This document shows, piece after piece, positions 34,130 to 49,100 of a stretch of 64,000 bases of DNA. Under the pieces are notes generated by a model. It was not told the DNA's origin. It saw only the letters and a program-made list of their open reading frames with translations, and did not search any database. This DNA is from Angiostrongylus vasorum (lineage: Eukaryota; Nematoda; Chromadorea; Rhabditida; Metastrongylidae), in the NCBI GenBank assembly GCA_018806985.1, contig JADANN010000468.1:3111072-3175071 (forward strand), given 5' to 3'. Position 1 is the first letter of the stretch; every line of letters begins with the position of its first letter. Position numbers and translations under genes: made by a program.

Positions 34130-35209
34130 GCACTACGTACTGTGTATACCGACATAGCACACCCATTTCCATTCAAATGGGGTTTACCAGGCACAGTCAA
34201 CCCTGAGAAGGACAGGATTCGAAAGAAAAGTAGGTAAGTTGAATCCAGCTGTGGTCATCCATAAACTTTGTCCACATTAGAATTTCGCTGTGTATTCCTG
34301 TTCGCCTTGTTTGAGAAATGCTCTTATGCGACTTACAAACTATAGACATTCAAACAGTGAAGAAACAAGTACAGTGTCTCTCGTGAAACACATTTAGACC
34401 GCAAAGTGTTAAGCTCTTATCGTTAGGTTTGTAAACAAAATTTTAAAACAACAGCGCACAGTCATCACCACTGGAACCCCCGATTTTGAAAACAGACATT
34501 TTTGTGGTGAAGCCTGAGTATTTTTTGGCTATAAAAACTACTTTCGTTAAACGTATGTTCTTCCACTTTCCCTAACTCACATACATCACATTCATTTCGC
34601 AATACATTGAGAAATAGCTTGTGCACAAGTGATTGAGATAGTAGTACTGTGGACGTAAGAGGGCTCAGGTTGATCATCATCATATGGGTTCTACCACCTC
34701 AGACATGGCAATCAGTCCCTTAGGCGAGAATCAAAGATATTTTCTAGCGACTACTCTAATAACCTACCAGAAAGGTCAACTCTGTATCGTCTCAACAAAT
34801 TTCCAACTAAATCATGCACATGCCCACGCATCTCTCCTAGCTTACTCAAGACCGTGAACTTTCAACTTTAATATTTCAACACACATTTGTGCACATTAGT
34901 AAATTCTCTGAAGCAAAATCTTTTCTTCTCATGTTCAAGATATCTGATGGATTTTTCTACTCCGTGTACACCTCACTACATCACTCACAACCACAATGCC
35001 GACCTAGAACAGTATGATCGCAGTGTTCAGCATACCTTCAACTCCTTCTCAGGTAGCTGTGCAAAGTGTTCCGGATTTGAGCAAGGCAAGTCAGCAAGGA
35101 ACTGCGCCATGTGCGAGCGCTTACGACCACCACACGTCTTCAACCACTCACGACGTCTGAAATAGATGGAAAACTATCGAAATGCAAAAGTAACCACGAT
35201 CGAGTCTAT

Positions 35210-36110
35210 TCGTCGCCCGTTGACGAATGGCTACTACGGCACAGACAAAGGCGACGTCGGAGGTGCGGCGGCGCGGCGGCCGATCCGACGAGGGCACGAC
35301 GGCGACGGGCGCGGTTGATGCGACGGAGACGCAGACAGTGCGTTAATCGTGACTCGGAATAAATTGCTACACTTTTCTTGGCTATACAGGCCCGAGAGAG
35401 CACGCATAAGCGGAGTGCACAACGATAATTTCACGAAGACAGTGGCGACGCGAGTGCTGTCGGCAAGAGATGCAGGCCGTGAGGCGGCGATCGGAAACCG
35501 TCGAGTGTCGTTGTTTGTGTGACGCGCGGACGGCCGCGGCAGGAGTCTGCGTCGACGCCGAGCGCGCACACCGCCTTTCAGCACTGTTCGGCGCGTCGCG
35601 TGTGCGTGCGCACATGGCGGCGGCAATAATGAGATGCGAGCAAACTACAAATCTGTTATTGAAGATAGTGACCAGCGCCGGAAACGCGGTCGCAATGAGA
35701 CGTCTGAACTGCTCCGAAGTCGTCGAGCCGAGAACGTCGTCGCAGTGACCGGCGGCAGTACAGGTGCTGCCGGTAGGCCGTCGACGACCTGCACAGCCGA
35801 TTTGGCTTAGGCTAGCGCAGCGATCGATATGTGGGTGGGGCCAAGCGACAGCGCGCCCCCACTGTGGCCGGGCTAGCAGCGAACCACCGTGCTCTCTCTC
35901 TAGGCCTCCTGTACCATCTTTCCATCGTACCCACCACGTCGAATCGCTTCAGTCCTGTTCGCGTTCATCTGATCTTCTCAGAAGACACCGTGTCGTCGTG
36001 TCGCTTTCGTCGCTCATTCGCCGGCTCGCTTTGGCAGCCGTCGTCGTCGTCGCCGCCGTCGTCGCAGTCGTCGTCGTCGTCGTCGTCGTCGTGACCGGCG
36101 TCGTCCGTCC
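35210..36110 (+). promoter_or_regulatory. GC/CpG-rich island with TCG repeats upstream of let-526
   Basis: Visibly richer in CG dinucleotides than the AT-rich surroundings (GCGGCGGCGCGGCGGCCG at 35264 and similar), ending in a TCG-type triplet run at 36040-36092. It lies between the divergent DDA1-like and let-526 genes, so a shared promoter region is possible. Frames of up to 196 codons cross it, but with triplet-driven low-complexity products. Role inferred from position only. Confidence 0.35.
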
Positions 36111-36628
36111 GGACTGTGGTTATTCATACACCTATAAACACGAGCTGGCCATCAGACACACATACACACACACACACATCGCAAGCGCCCGATTATTCGA
36201 ACAGAAAAACGACTCCCGCGCTTTCTTCTCTCTCGCTTTTCTCACGCTTCATCGCCATTGCAATATTCATCGCTTCCTTGACTCACTAATTACTGACCAC
36301 ATACTCTGTTCACAGAGCACAACAAAAACTGAGAAGGAAAAAAAGGCTTTCTGAGGTGCTTCGGTATGTTTCATGTTTCTGCTGCCGAACGACCCATATT
36401 TCTAAAAGAGGTCTCGTCTGATGCCCTGAGAACACCTACCTGTAACTGGAGCACCATGGGAGGCGCCAGGAGCGCTTGTGATCTCTGTATTTAGTTACAG
36501 TTTTATTCGTGAACTTATTTGCTATTTCTCATTTGCGATGTTGCTTGGAATGGAAAGGTTCTAACGCTCAACTGAAACTAGTGCTTGATTGGTTACGTCA
36601 TGCTAATTCTTGTATGGGTAATTTGATA

Positions 36629-36654
36629 CACACAGACACACACAGACACACACA

Positions 36655-36701
<47 letters not shown>

Positions 36702-36720
36702 ACACACACACGCACACAAA
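36629..36720 (+). repeat. (CA)n microsatellite
   Basis: ACACACAGACACACAC-type dinucleotide run of about 90 bp, upstream of let-526 exon 1. Confidence 0.95.
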
Positions 36721-37368
36721 TCTTCTGTTTTTCTTTCATGAGATATATCATATATCCGCTCCTTAGTCGCACCGAAGATCCTAGCTTCACTTTACCGTAG
36801 GCATCTTCCCGAACAAGCAAGTTCGGCCTGGCCGTTAGCCTAGTTTTGTCATTACGGTAGTCTACGTCTTTTGCTTATTGAAACCTTTTTATCAGTAAAG
36901 CGGATTCCCACCACCTAATGTGATGCACTTAAATTTAACTATGAGACAGTGCTTACAAATGTTTGTGCTCTGCTTCGCCAGTACTCAGTTATGTCCGGAG
37001 CTTTCGTGGGTGAACGGTTTCTTCTCTGTAAACTAACTTCTTTTGAGTAGTGGTTGGTTGTTATCTAATTTTTCCTCTTCCCTCACGTAATTTCCAAATG
37101 ATTACTTTTTCATGGTTTGGTTTGAGCTTATTGTTATTCAGAAACACCGGTAACATTACTGTCGGAGTGGCTGTTTTTCCGTCCCCTCAACATTCGCTAG
37201 CGGTTGTTAAATTTTGTTGTGGGCATATTCGTTTCGATCGTAACTCTCCTCTGGAGTTCTCTCTACGGTTCTTCTCCTTCCTTAAAGCATCCCTTTGTCA
37301 ATTTCAGAGTAGTGGTTTTGTATGCTCTCGTATCCAAGTTTATTTCGTGTTATTGAATAACTATAGAC

Positions 37369-38482
37369 ATGTCCACTGGAGATGGACCACCGCCCCCAGA
37401 CACATCTGGACAGGTATCGTTATTACTTCCTCCTTCGCGATTTTTATAAACGACATATCAGAGAGAGTATTATGGAAATATCACATCAACTAGTACTGTT
37501 CGTCAAGGAATTCTCGTTAAGAATTTTCCGACACCAACGCTGAACAATTTGCTCAGTAATAAGCCTTCAGCGGGAGGAGATGCGGGTTTTTCAACAGGTA
37601 CGTCTCTGTTAGAAATGAAGTTCGAATTCGAAAGGAAAAAGTCTTACAATAATTAGGGAGAGGCTAGCATTACAGTTGTCTTCCTCTTATTATTTTTCTG
37701 GACTTTCTAGAAATTTCCATGCTGGTATGTCACCACCGAGTAAAGGTGTTGTTCACGTGAATAGCTGCTCTATGATTGTGCAGCGTTAGCCATATTTTCA
37801 CATGGAACTGCTCAGACTCTGCTTTCAGTTCGTTCTCTCACTGTTGTTCACACCAGGATTTTTATGAATTCTTTAAATTACTGTTGAAATGTGAAGGGCG
37901 TAATTTTACTAGAAGTCGATGAACGGACAGTTTATGCGTAAACTGTTGAAAATCGTGAACAAAAAGCGACGTACTAAGTGTCATGGTGTTGGAGTGACAA
38001 CATACAAAGTTCTAACAAGGAAAAGCGTGCTTTGTATTGAACGAACCTTCGATGAGTTATTTTCACTCCGCTTTCTTTCTTTCTTCACAATTTCGCGTCC
38101 TGCTGATTATTTCCACATCATCTGATCTACAAGTAGTTCCTATATAGCAGAATCGGCTGGAAGTGGTCTACAAATGTCTAATTAGTATTGAATAAACTGT
38201 AGCGTAGTTTTAATGTGTAATATAGAAAAAGTACCTTTATACGTTGTTTGTTGATGACTAAGCGCCTCAATGATGCAGTGGGTGACACATGAGCTCTTGG
38301 AAAGCATAGCCGCGGGTTCGAATCTCGCATGGGGTCTGAATTTTGCAAATATCTCAGCATCATAGTGGTAGTATTTCAAATCATACCGTGCCGTTAAAAA
38401 ACAAGTAATGGGCAGTAGATAAAAACATTAGAATTGTTTTCTGATAGTTGAGCACAAAAAATATTCTTTGTTTCGTTGTTGC

Positions 38483-38526
<44 letters not shown>

Positions 38527-38641
38527 TTTGTTGGTGTTTCGGTCAACGGTGAGAATATGAGAACAGGATTAGCTACCGTATGTGTAAGCAGTGATGGTGA
38601 TGATGGTGATGGTCAGTAGTAGGGTGTGTGTGTGGAGTCCT

Positions 38642-38714
<73 letters not shown>

Positions 38715-41700
38715 CGTCGTCGTCGTCGTTGTGACTGCTGACGGACGGACGGACGAGTCTCACCAATCAACATCAAATGTTTGTTTGCATTCGTCTTTAT
38801 GATGACGCGTGCCTATGCGGAGTTATTTGTTGTGTTCTCCTACTTCAGTTGTTTTTTGTGACATACAGCTGTTTACTTACTAATCATATACTACTCATAT
38901 CATTCAGACATCAAGTGACACGTACATGTTTCTGCACACGTTACCCACTACGAATTGTCCGTGCGATTTTCCAAATTTTTTTCCCGTCGCCTGCAGCAGT
39001 GATTCGTTCACATGGAATGTTTTTTGATCAGTCTTTAGTGGATGTTTACACATTGTTTGTGAACGATGTCTAAATGTCCATTCAGCATACAGAATGTTAA
39101 GGCTCGATTTTGAACTTTAAAAAACAATGAGTGGATTGTGAGCACCACGTGTTCTTAGTACGTATGCTCCCACTACTACTACTATTACTACTACTACTAC
39201 TACTGCTACTGCTACTGCTACTACTACTACTACTACTTCCACTAATATTACTACCACTGCTGCTACTATTATTACTACTGCTACCGCTACTACTCCAGCA
39301 AGTACTACTACCACTATTACGACTACTCAGTTGACATAACGTTAAGGAAGTACACTGTTTTACGACTAGAATGTTTGTAAGATGATAAGCAACATAATGT
39401 AAGGAAGGTTATAATGGAGAAGCCTCCCAACAGTTTACCGCCTTTTTGTGGCTGGTAGGTTTTTCTGGGTGTTAGGCTGCAATGTACAGCGGAGGATTCA
39501 TTCATCCAGTAGGGCCTGCCAAGCTGAGAAGGAACCCGGCGTTTTCATCCGGGAGCCCAGCTAAGAGTAAACCAATACCAGGAATCACCACCGTTCTGAA
39601 ATCAAATTAGTCGCATGGTGGCAGATCTCCCTCTTCTGCAGAGGCGACTGCTTGGGCTGGTGACGACCACAGGGAGGGCTTAGGTTGGGCTGACCTCGAG
39701 ACTCCAGGGAACCACTATGGCTAAGCCAGCAAATCTCCAGGGAACGGAAATTATGTTGGGGTCTGCACAACCATTGAAGATGGGCTATTCAAGTATCCAA
39801 GTTAGTATTATGGAGAAACAGTACAAGTTTATAATAAGCAGTATTTCGTGCATGGAATCCAGTCACTATTTGCGTGCGACTATTTCGACATCACTTCAGA
39901 AGATATAAGGAATATTTAATAACTAACATAGTGATGGTTCAGTAATGGGGGAGTTTAACAATGTAGTAGAACTGACCATGTTATACACACAAAGCAGGCC
40001 CTGTAATACATGGAATTCTGACAGCTCACGAGTAGTAAGTTTAGCAAAGTTTGGATTATATTCAACGGGTAGTTGGTTGACACCTTTGTTTTGCTGTGCA
40101 TTCGAAAATGTTTTGCTTCTATTCTTCGTGTGTTCCGTGTTCTACGTATGTTCGCACGTTTGTACAAAGCTGGGAGATTTGCCAAATGCTGGAATGATGA
40201 CCGTCCAGGCTTTTCATGGCCGAAGGTTCTGGGTTTTCTATGACTATTTGTTCATACGTACTGAGGTAACGTCAGTGATTATTTGATTTGCTCCTAGGTG
40301 GTGGTAGTGGTGACGTCGTCGTCTCCCTTGCTATATTAAGCGCAGTTTTAACGTCACATATGTCAGTTGCTGTCATCTATGTCAGGATATGAATAGAGTG
40401 TAAGACAAGTAATGACATAAGACAAATTCCCTACTAGTGAACTCAAGTCGTGCACTTGGACCGAAGATCAGGAATACTACTGACTTCATTGCTTCCATAG
40501 TTACTTCTCATCACTACTAATTGCTGTGTCGGAACGAAATGTGAATTGGATAGTTCGCAACACTAAAATTAGCAAAGAAAAAAATTACTCGCAATGGAGA
40601 CGAAGAGACAAGGTGGTTGCGAATGACGTCATCAAGTCGCCGACAACTCATCGTTGATTGCCATTTCGAAGGCAGTCAGTCAGTCACTCAGGCGTTGGCT
40701 GACCGATTGTTGGTGTATACGATAGCGAAATGCTGCTGAGTGGATCGCACAAGACATGCCGATTGTGTATGTGCGTGTGTATATATGTGTATATGTGTGT
40801 GTGTCTGGTGTGGTCCTCATTTCGTCGTCCATCAGTCCGTCATGTCTCATTGTCTCTCGTGTGTCTCTTACTTTGTCGCCTAGTGAAATGACGTGATTAA
40901 ATTGCGCACCGGGGAATCCCATCCGGTCGTTTAGAAGGCTCCAGCGATATCTCACATACCACACTCTAGTGCCTTCCTTGTTGTTTTCAAGCACAAACTC
41001 TCAACCATTGCTAGTTCGCTTTTGAAAGTCACATGTATTTCATAGCTCTGTTCATCACCTACGTAGTAGTTTGTCATGAATCAACACATTTCGCAAAAAT
41101 ACAATTGAATTCACTTCACAGTACTTCGTTTTCACCAACGTTACAGTGAATTGCCGTAAATTGTTCTGGTTGATGCTATCGTTACTGCAACCATGAAAGT
41201 GCGTTATCATTTACGTTAATCAGCTATATAGAGTGGCTCTCAGTGGTTATTTTTGCTCGTTCACATATCAGCCACTTGTCATCTTGACAGACCTCTAGTC
41301 TAGTAGGATCTCATTCGTTTTCTTTTTCTTTCACATCAGTTTTCTCTCTCATACATATGTGGACGTTGAAACTGTCAGCGAGCTAGCGAGCGTTTCGAGG
41401 CGGTCGGCCGGCCACCGCGATAGTTCCAGTGGAGCGGACGGCCATAGATTTAACACAGAAGCCCGTACGTCGTCGGAGGCGTGCGCACACAAAAGTGCAA
41501 GTTTTTTTTTCTCCATCCGTCATCCATGTGTACACGAACGAAATCACTCGAAATCGTTACGGAATAGTCGATCACGCATGTGCGTGTCGGAACTCATCCG
41601 AGGAGATGTTTTTGTGAGAGCGCTGCTTTTAGTTGTGCTACGCACTAAATCAGTAAGTTGAATGAAATACGTCCTGGAAACGGCGGTGGTGATGATGATG

Positions 41701-42519
41701 CCGTGATTTGTGGTGTGTTTCATGTAACGACGACGAATATCCGAGGCATCAGTGGGCGTCCTGTACGCGCACTTTTGTCGTCGTAGCCGCCGTCGTCGTC
41801 GTCGTCGTCGTCGTCAGCGCATCCGCGACGAGTGGCGGGCACGGACGGCAAGGTGTGCGTGTGAAGTCGGGAGGCAGCAGGCGCTCGCGGCGAGAGACAG
41901 CACGGCAGTGCCGGAGGTCGCAGACTGGGGTCTGTGGCGGAGCGGAGCGGAGGCGATCGATGGGAGCCGGCACGAATGGACGGACGGGCGCGCCAGCGAA
42001 TGCAAATAACTCACCTCGGCGTCTCTGACGTGTTTGCGACGCCGCATACGGTATGTCTCGTGCGCGCTCTTTCGTCGTCGGTCTGCCCGTCTGGCGTCGT
42101 CGCCGGCGGTGTGTGTGCTGCGATCGGATGGGGGTAGGATGGAAGAATGGGGCGCGGGGCGGCGGGAGTCTACGTCGACGACGGGATGTACTGTGAGAAG
42201 AACAGAGGGTGCAGACTGGGGACCGAATAAGTGAAATGGAATCTGATGATGAACATATAAATGTATCGGGTCCTTGTCCAGGCTACACACGCTCGACACG
42301 AGAAACAACATCGGCGATTTATGAATGACGTGCGAAATGCGAACGTTGCAACGAACAAAACAAGAGTGCGAAAGTAACGTGGTGAAAATCGAGCGTGGGA
42401 AAGAAAAACCGAACGATGAAACGCGATCACACTTTGTAATGAGGTCACGTAACTAACAGAGCAATGAAGGCGTTTGTGTGAGTGATATTTCCTTTTTACA
42501 CTGAACGCACTTGCGTGAT

Positions 42520-42573
<54 letters not shown>

Positions 42574-42614
42574 CGTGTGTATGTATATGTGTGTGTATGT
42601 GTGTGTGTGTGTAT

Positions 42615-42696
<82 letters not shown>

Positions 42697-45600
42697 ATGT
42701 GTGTGTGTGTGAACGTATGTGTGTGCGTGTGTGAACGAACAGACTCTTAGAAGACCAACGAATGAAGTTTCACGCGCTTCGTAACTGTGTACTCTTTCAC
42801 ACTAGCTGTTCGTTTTCTGTGATGCTGTTATTGTTTGTGTCATGAATCTAGTCGAAGCATAAGTAGAGACAAGCAGATTAGATTTCATGCAGTGTACAGA
42901 AATGGTGTATTTTCTGGATTTGCTATAGTAGTTTCCAGAAGACGAAGCGGACCTGCTTCACGCGACTCGGACTGGGTCTAGTAGTGAGTGAGTAATGAGC
43001 TATGTTGTGCACATTGTTTATTATGACGTGACGTGAACCGCACCCATTTTCGAGCGACCAATCACCAGCCGAAGAGATGATTGTGTTAGTGTGTGAACGG
43101 ACGGATAGCGTGGGAAACAGCGGGCGGCAAGGTGAGAAGACAATTCCCTGAGATGACGTCACTCGTCTGCGATGGTCGCCGCTCGTTGGTGGCGGTCGTT
43201 GGCGAGCGAGTGTCGTCGCAACGACGTTGTTTATGAGTTGTGATGACGGCCGTGCGACTCGCTAGTCCGTCGCACACGCCGCGCCGCTGGTCGTCGGTGA
43301 CGTTTTCTTCTTCGGCGAATCGCCTACTGTGCCGGTTTGCTGTTCGTTTGCTAGCTCCTGTTCGGGCTGGCTGTCCGGTTATGGTCACTTGTACATTCAA
43401 TGATTCGCGGCAATACGAAAAAAAAAGGAACCAACCACAGTGCCAAACTGGTCACATGCAGATCGCATATGGTTGGTTCTCACGGGCTGCCGAGCTAAGA
43501 TCAACCCACGTTCACGTCGCCGCACACGCTTTTACATCATAAGAGAGGCGGGACCGTGAGGGGGTTTCCCAAACCAACGAACATCTAGTGCAAATACCGA
43601 AGACGACGAAATCATCGCGTGAACAAGAGGTACGGGAAGATAGAGAGGGAGAGAGAGGCAGGAAGAAGAGGAAGAAGAGGAAGAGAAGCACTCGTTCATA
43701 TCCAGTTCCATGTTAATGCCAGCTTCTATTGTCATAGTCCTAAATAGTGCTAAGAACTTATGCAGTGTAAATATATTTGAACGTTTAGCTTCTTCTCTAC
43801 TGCCAATTGTTATTGTTTATTATTGTTTTTCAAAGCAGGATATTATGTGAAATACAACCACAGTGATGCTGAGATATTTGCAAAATTTGGATCCCAGACC
43901 AGATCGAACCACTATTACCCTTTACGAATGCTCGCGTGTTGCACGCTGTACCATTGAGGCACTTGAGTCGGCATTGAACCCAATCAGGCTGAGGCTGTAA
44001 TCGAAACCACAATGTTTAACCTTTTATCTACTGCCTATTATTATTGCTTTTCACGGTAGGATATGATGTGAAATGCATGTATATTTGATGTATTGTATGG
44101 GATGTATATTTGAACGATTTTCTGCTTTTTTCGGATAACCAGATATTTCTCTTCTGGACTTGTGAAAGATTATATAATCCGTTTTGGGCAAAGGTTTCTC
44201 TAGAAATTGCATAGTTCTTCCTTTCAAGCTTTTTTTTGCCTATGAACCTTGGCTTAACTTAATAATCCGAGAAGGTGTTGCGTAGTTCTGTTCCAAGAGA
44301 AAGTCGTTCTAATCTTTTCATAGCATTTTCTCAAGAACTCACGTAAACATAGGAAAGATATGGAAGTCGTATCGACAATGTGAAATTGGTCATTTCTAAG
44401 GGTTTTTAAACTTAGAGTGATGTGTTCTGACAAGTATGTGTCCAACACTACGTCCGTTTTCATTTCGCAGGATCAAAATTTATTAAACGGTGGGACCGCT
44501 TACGGTGCCGATCGGTACGCGGCCACTGCGGCTGCTGTAGCTGCCGGAGCAGGGTCAATGCTCCATGGCATTCCACCGAAACATGCTCAACTCACCGGCG
44601 TCCAGCAACAAGAATGGCAACAACCACGCTCGCCAATTCAGCCGGCAGCACATGCATCAGGTCAGTCCTTGTCCATATGTTCAGTCTGAATTCTGTAGAT
44701 GAGAGTGAACATAGCTCTGAACAGCAATTCATTTGCAGATGCACAGCAAATCCCTCATCAAGCTCAACATCACTTTCCAAGTGGTTTACCTCCACAGTTC
44801 ATTCAAGGCCGACCACCTGGATTTCCATGTTATCCACATAACTATCCTGGCGTACCTGCTGGGCAACCCGGTTATCCTGGCAGTACTGCGCCATCGGTTG
44901 GGTACGGTGTACATATGATGAGACCCCAACAACAAGAACTTGTACGAATGCCCCAAGGACCAACACCTGCGGAATGGGCTGCTCAACAGCAGCGCGTTCT
45001 TAAGGAGGGCAATCCTCCCACTCCAGCTAGTATTCCGGCACCCAGTCCTGCTGCTTCTTCTATAGCGGACGAGTCGGTAGACGATAAGTCACGCTTAGAG
45101 TCACCTTCATGGGCTAATCAGGGCCAACGTACTCCGCATCCGGGTGGTCCTCCTCCATCTGGAATGATTATGCATCCTGGTATGATGCCTCCACAAGGAA
45201 TGATGCCACCTGTCATGCAATCAGGTGGGCCTCCTGGTCCTCGAAAAGAGAGCATTGTTGACAAACTCGTCGGACCACCCACAGCAGCAAATCCGCCGCG
45301 CGTAATGCCGGAACGGCGCATGTTTTTCGAACGTCTTGTGCAGTTCTGTGAACAGCATGGAGAACCAATTACTATGATACCGCAGGTTTCGAAACAAAAT
45401 GTTGACTTGCATCGTTTATATATTGGTGTTCGAAATCGAGGAGGATTTGAGCAGGTTACTAAGGACAAAGCATGGAAAGCGATTTGCAGTGAAGCCAATC
45501 CTGAGATCTCACAATCTTCTGCTGCGGGATACCAACTTCGAAAGCATTACGAGAAGCATTTGTTGTTGCTCGAATGTGTGGAGACAGGTCGTCGACCAGA

Positions 45601-46073
45601 AGATGCAGTAGCCTTTGCGGATGGACTTAAGAGACAACGAAGGAAGGAACCTGCCACAAGTGCTGTTGGAACTCCAAGCAGCGCATTGACCCCGTTTCCA
45701 GGGCCGGCACATGCTCAACCCCAGCCTAATCAGGACCCGTCATTGTATTATCAACAGCAGCAGCAACAGCAAGCAGCGCATGGCTTCCCACCTGGTGCTG
45801 GTCCACCAGTACCTCCTGGCGCACCTGTTGGCTATCCGCCTGGAGCGTATCCTCCTCGACCACCTCCTGGAGTTACTCCTATGCGTGCACCACATCCGCA
45901 ACCGCACATGGGGAATGCACCGCAGCCGGATCTTTCGCAGATGGATGAGCAACAACGACACCATTACTTCATGCAACAGCAATATCACCATCAACAAATG
46001 GTGCATCAGCAACAACAACAACAACAACAACAACAACATCATCAACACCAACATCAGCAACAACAACAACAGC

Positions 46074-46107
<34 letters not shown>

Positions 46108-49100
46108 CCATCAACAGCAGCAACAACAGCACCACCAACTACAGCAACAACAACAGCATCACCATCAACAGCAACTACTTTTGCAGCAGTCACAGCAACA
46201 ACAACAACAGCAACCGCAGCAGCAGTCACAACAGCAGTCACAGCAGCACTCACAACAGCAGTCACAGCAACAACCTCAGCAGAATCTGCACATGCCTGGA
46301 CAAGTTGTTCAGCCAACAACTCCAGTACGACCGGGTTCTGACCAGTCAGCTACCCCTGTAACTGTACAGATGGATACACCGAGTCAGTCCGGTAGTCGTG
46401 CTCCCAGCACCGGCCCTATTCCTAGTGTTACATCACCAGATAGCAGCTCTCGTATGAGTGCAGGAGCTGAAACTGGCAGCGACATGCAGCGACCTGGATC
46501 GGCTGCAGTTGGGACCACTGCTCCCACTCCGACTACAGCACCTCACCCAATTCCTCAACCTTCCACGAGCATGGCTGTTGTTGGGCCTCCAGGGCAGCCA
46601 TCTGGTTCCTCTCAACCGCCAGGGACGCCATTCTATGGCCAGCCTGCACCGATGTATCCAAATGGTCCAGGTCGGGTGCCAGCTGGTTACCCTGGAAGCT
46701 ATCCTTACCACCCTCCTCACGCCAGTATGCCGCCCGGTCATCCAGTTACACCATCTCAGCAACCACCACCTCAGTTTGCACCCGGGGCACATCCGGCTGC
46801 TCATCCTGCACATCCTCAACATCAGCAATACATACAGCAGCAACAGATGTGGAGAAGTGCCTATGCTGCACCAGGACCTGGACAGCTGGCTCCACAAGCG
46901 CCCAGGTATGCATACACTTCACGATTACCCGCACCGCAAGGTGCTTCGAGCCAACAAAGTGCACCATCACCTGGAGCCAACAAAATGAGGTATCCTCCGC
47001 AACCACCACCATCACAGCCAGTTGCACCTTTACAACAGCAGCAGCAACAATACCCTCCGAGACCTCAAATAGGAGGCCCTTATCCATCTATTACCCACAG
47101 TGCTCCTACGGCGGCTTCAATAGTTATTCCACCTATTTCGTACTCTCATCAACACCATTTTCCAAACGGCAGTGTTGAAGCAACAGTAATTAGCCAGAAG
47201 CGACGACGCAAGATCATGGCTAGGGAATTGATTAATGCTACTCCACGGCGCTTGATTATGGCACTTCGTAGTGGTCTGGAAACCGAAGCAATCTGGGCAA
47301 TCAACGCTTTGAATGTGCTTTTGTACGATGATACCAATCCACATCCTTGCCTTACTCAAATGCCTGGTCTTTTAAATGTGATTATCGAGCACTTCTGGGC
47401 GACTTTATCCGTCCTTTATCCTGAAACATTCCCGCTAGGTGAGCCATCTGTGCTGCACATTCCGGAATGCAAGTATGATGTGATTCGTTTGCCTTTTTTG
47501 ACGAACGGCAACGCTCACGAAGAGGTGAAACAACCTGTAGCAACAAGAAATCCTGAGAAGAAGAAGAACTATAACAAGTGCTCGCGAACGGGACGAAAAA
47601 TAAAAGTGCTGGATATGGAGATGCCGGAGCAGTTGAAAAGAAAATTGATGTTGGAAGAAGGCCCAAGTACACCACCTGTTGATGGTACGCTTACTTCTGC
47701 CTACGTTGAAGAAAAAGTGAAACTGGGTCTTGGTGGTGGATTAGCAGAACGTGTTGCATTTCGACTTCAAGCGGAATGGCGGGCATCCCGAGCAGAGAAC
47801 CGAGCCGGATGTTGTAAATGTGCTGGAGACCGTGAAGCTTGTAACAGTGTGTTGGAGGAAAACAGTCCGCCAAAGATTAAGCAAGAGACGAATGATGACG
47901 GTGAAGAGGTCTGCTATCTCACCTATTTAATAGAAACGTAGATGAACCATTATTTTTACTACATATTTTGCTAAGGTACCCGAGATCCTCTTACTACGTC
48001 GAGATCGTCCGAACGATACATCTGGTGAAACAAACGTGTTCGAAATACGCTGGCCGCGTTCAACAGCGCTGGCTTGCCACGATGAGACACTGCAACGATT
48101 TGTGGGTTTTCTGTTTAAAATCAATATAGCTGTCTTTTATACTTTATTGATTCTTTCTCACTTATAGTTATTGGTAGTGCGAAACATAAACAGTCTTTTG
48201 AATCGCAGAAAATTTCGTTGCTGCTTTTTATGCAAAACATTGTACTCCTTAAATACTTATGCGGTAACAAAGTATATCATTTTAGCTTCGATTGTAACAC
48301 ACACAACTATAGAAGTTTTTAGTGTTTGAAAATTGCTTGTTCCAAAAAATCTCACTCAAAAAATGTGTGAAAAATGATGTAGTTTTTGAGAATATTCAGA
48401 GTTTCTTGGTTTTTTGTCCGGTCTTAATTTCTGAACTTTATTTGTACATTTCTTGCAATTTATGTCTTCTTCACAAAATTCGGAACGTTTTGTTCAACCA
48501 CCTTTAATAGATTATATGATGTACTAATTTTTTGCTTAGATTTGTAGAAGTTCAACCCCTCTGAACTGCCGTCTGGATATTCTGTGTATGTTTAATTTCT
48601 GAAGATTGGATGCCTGATTCTAGGCTCAACGTGCACTGGCCTTGTCGAACATCCTGCGTGGTTTCTCGTTTTTACCTGGCTGTGAGCAGTTATTATGTAG
48701 TCACAATGGTTTGCTGTTCCTTCTAGGACGATTTCTTCAACTTATGGTCACAGAAGTTCCTGTGCAACGAGCAAAACCTGCCCTGAAAATAGAAGAGGTA
48801 TATATGTGTGCATACATATACGTAATTATATACTTGTTTGTATATGTGTATACGTATAAATGTATATGTATTTATATGTACTATTCACATAGTTTCTTTT
48901 CTAAATGTGATTGTATGGTTCATCTGGTTTGAGAAGTTTTATCATTTTTGCATACTCATGTTTGATTTTACACCTTTCTTTTCTAGGATGCACCTTTACC
49001 GGAGCCAGAATCGTACGATGTATTGAGGAAGCGTGCGATGTCTTTGCTTGATTCTGACGATACTAGAGAGGTTTTACTGGTCGAAACAGCCAATCATCTG

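Noticed and set aside
35764..36354. 196-codon plus-strand frame with a poly-Val stretch
   Set aside because: It follows a TCG triplet run and GC-rich sequence; opposing and overlapping frames are also open. No domain or splice support.
42511..42750. ORF of Tyr/Ile then Val/Cys repeats
   Set aside because: Translation of AT and GT microsatellites.
45740..46319. Long minus-strand and frame-shifted ORFs (poly-Leu, poly-Val, poly-Asn)
   Set aside because: They are the other readings of the CAA/CAG tract in the let-526 main exon.
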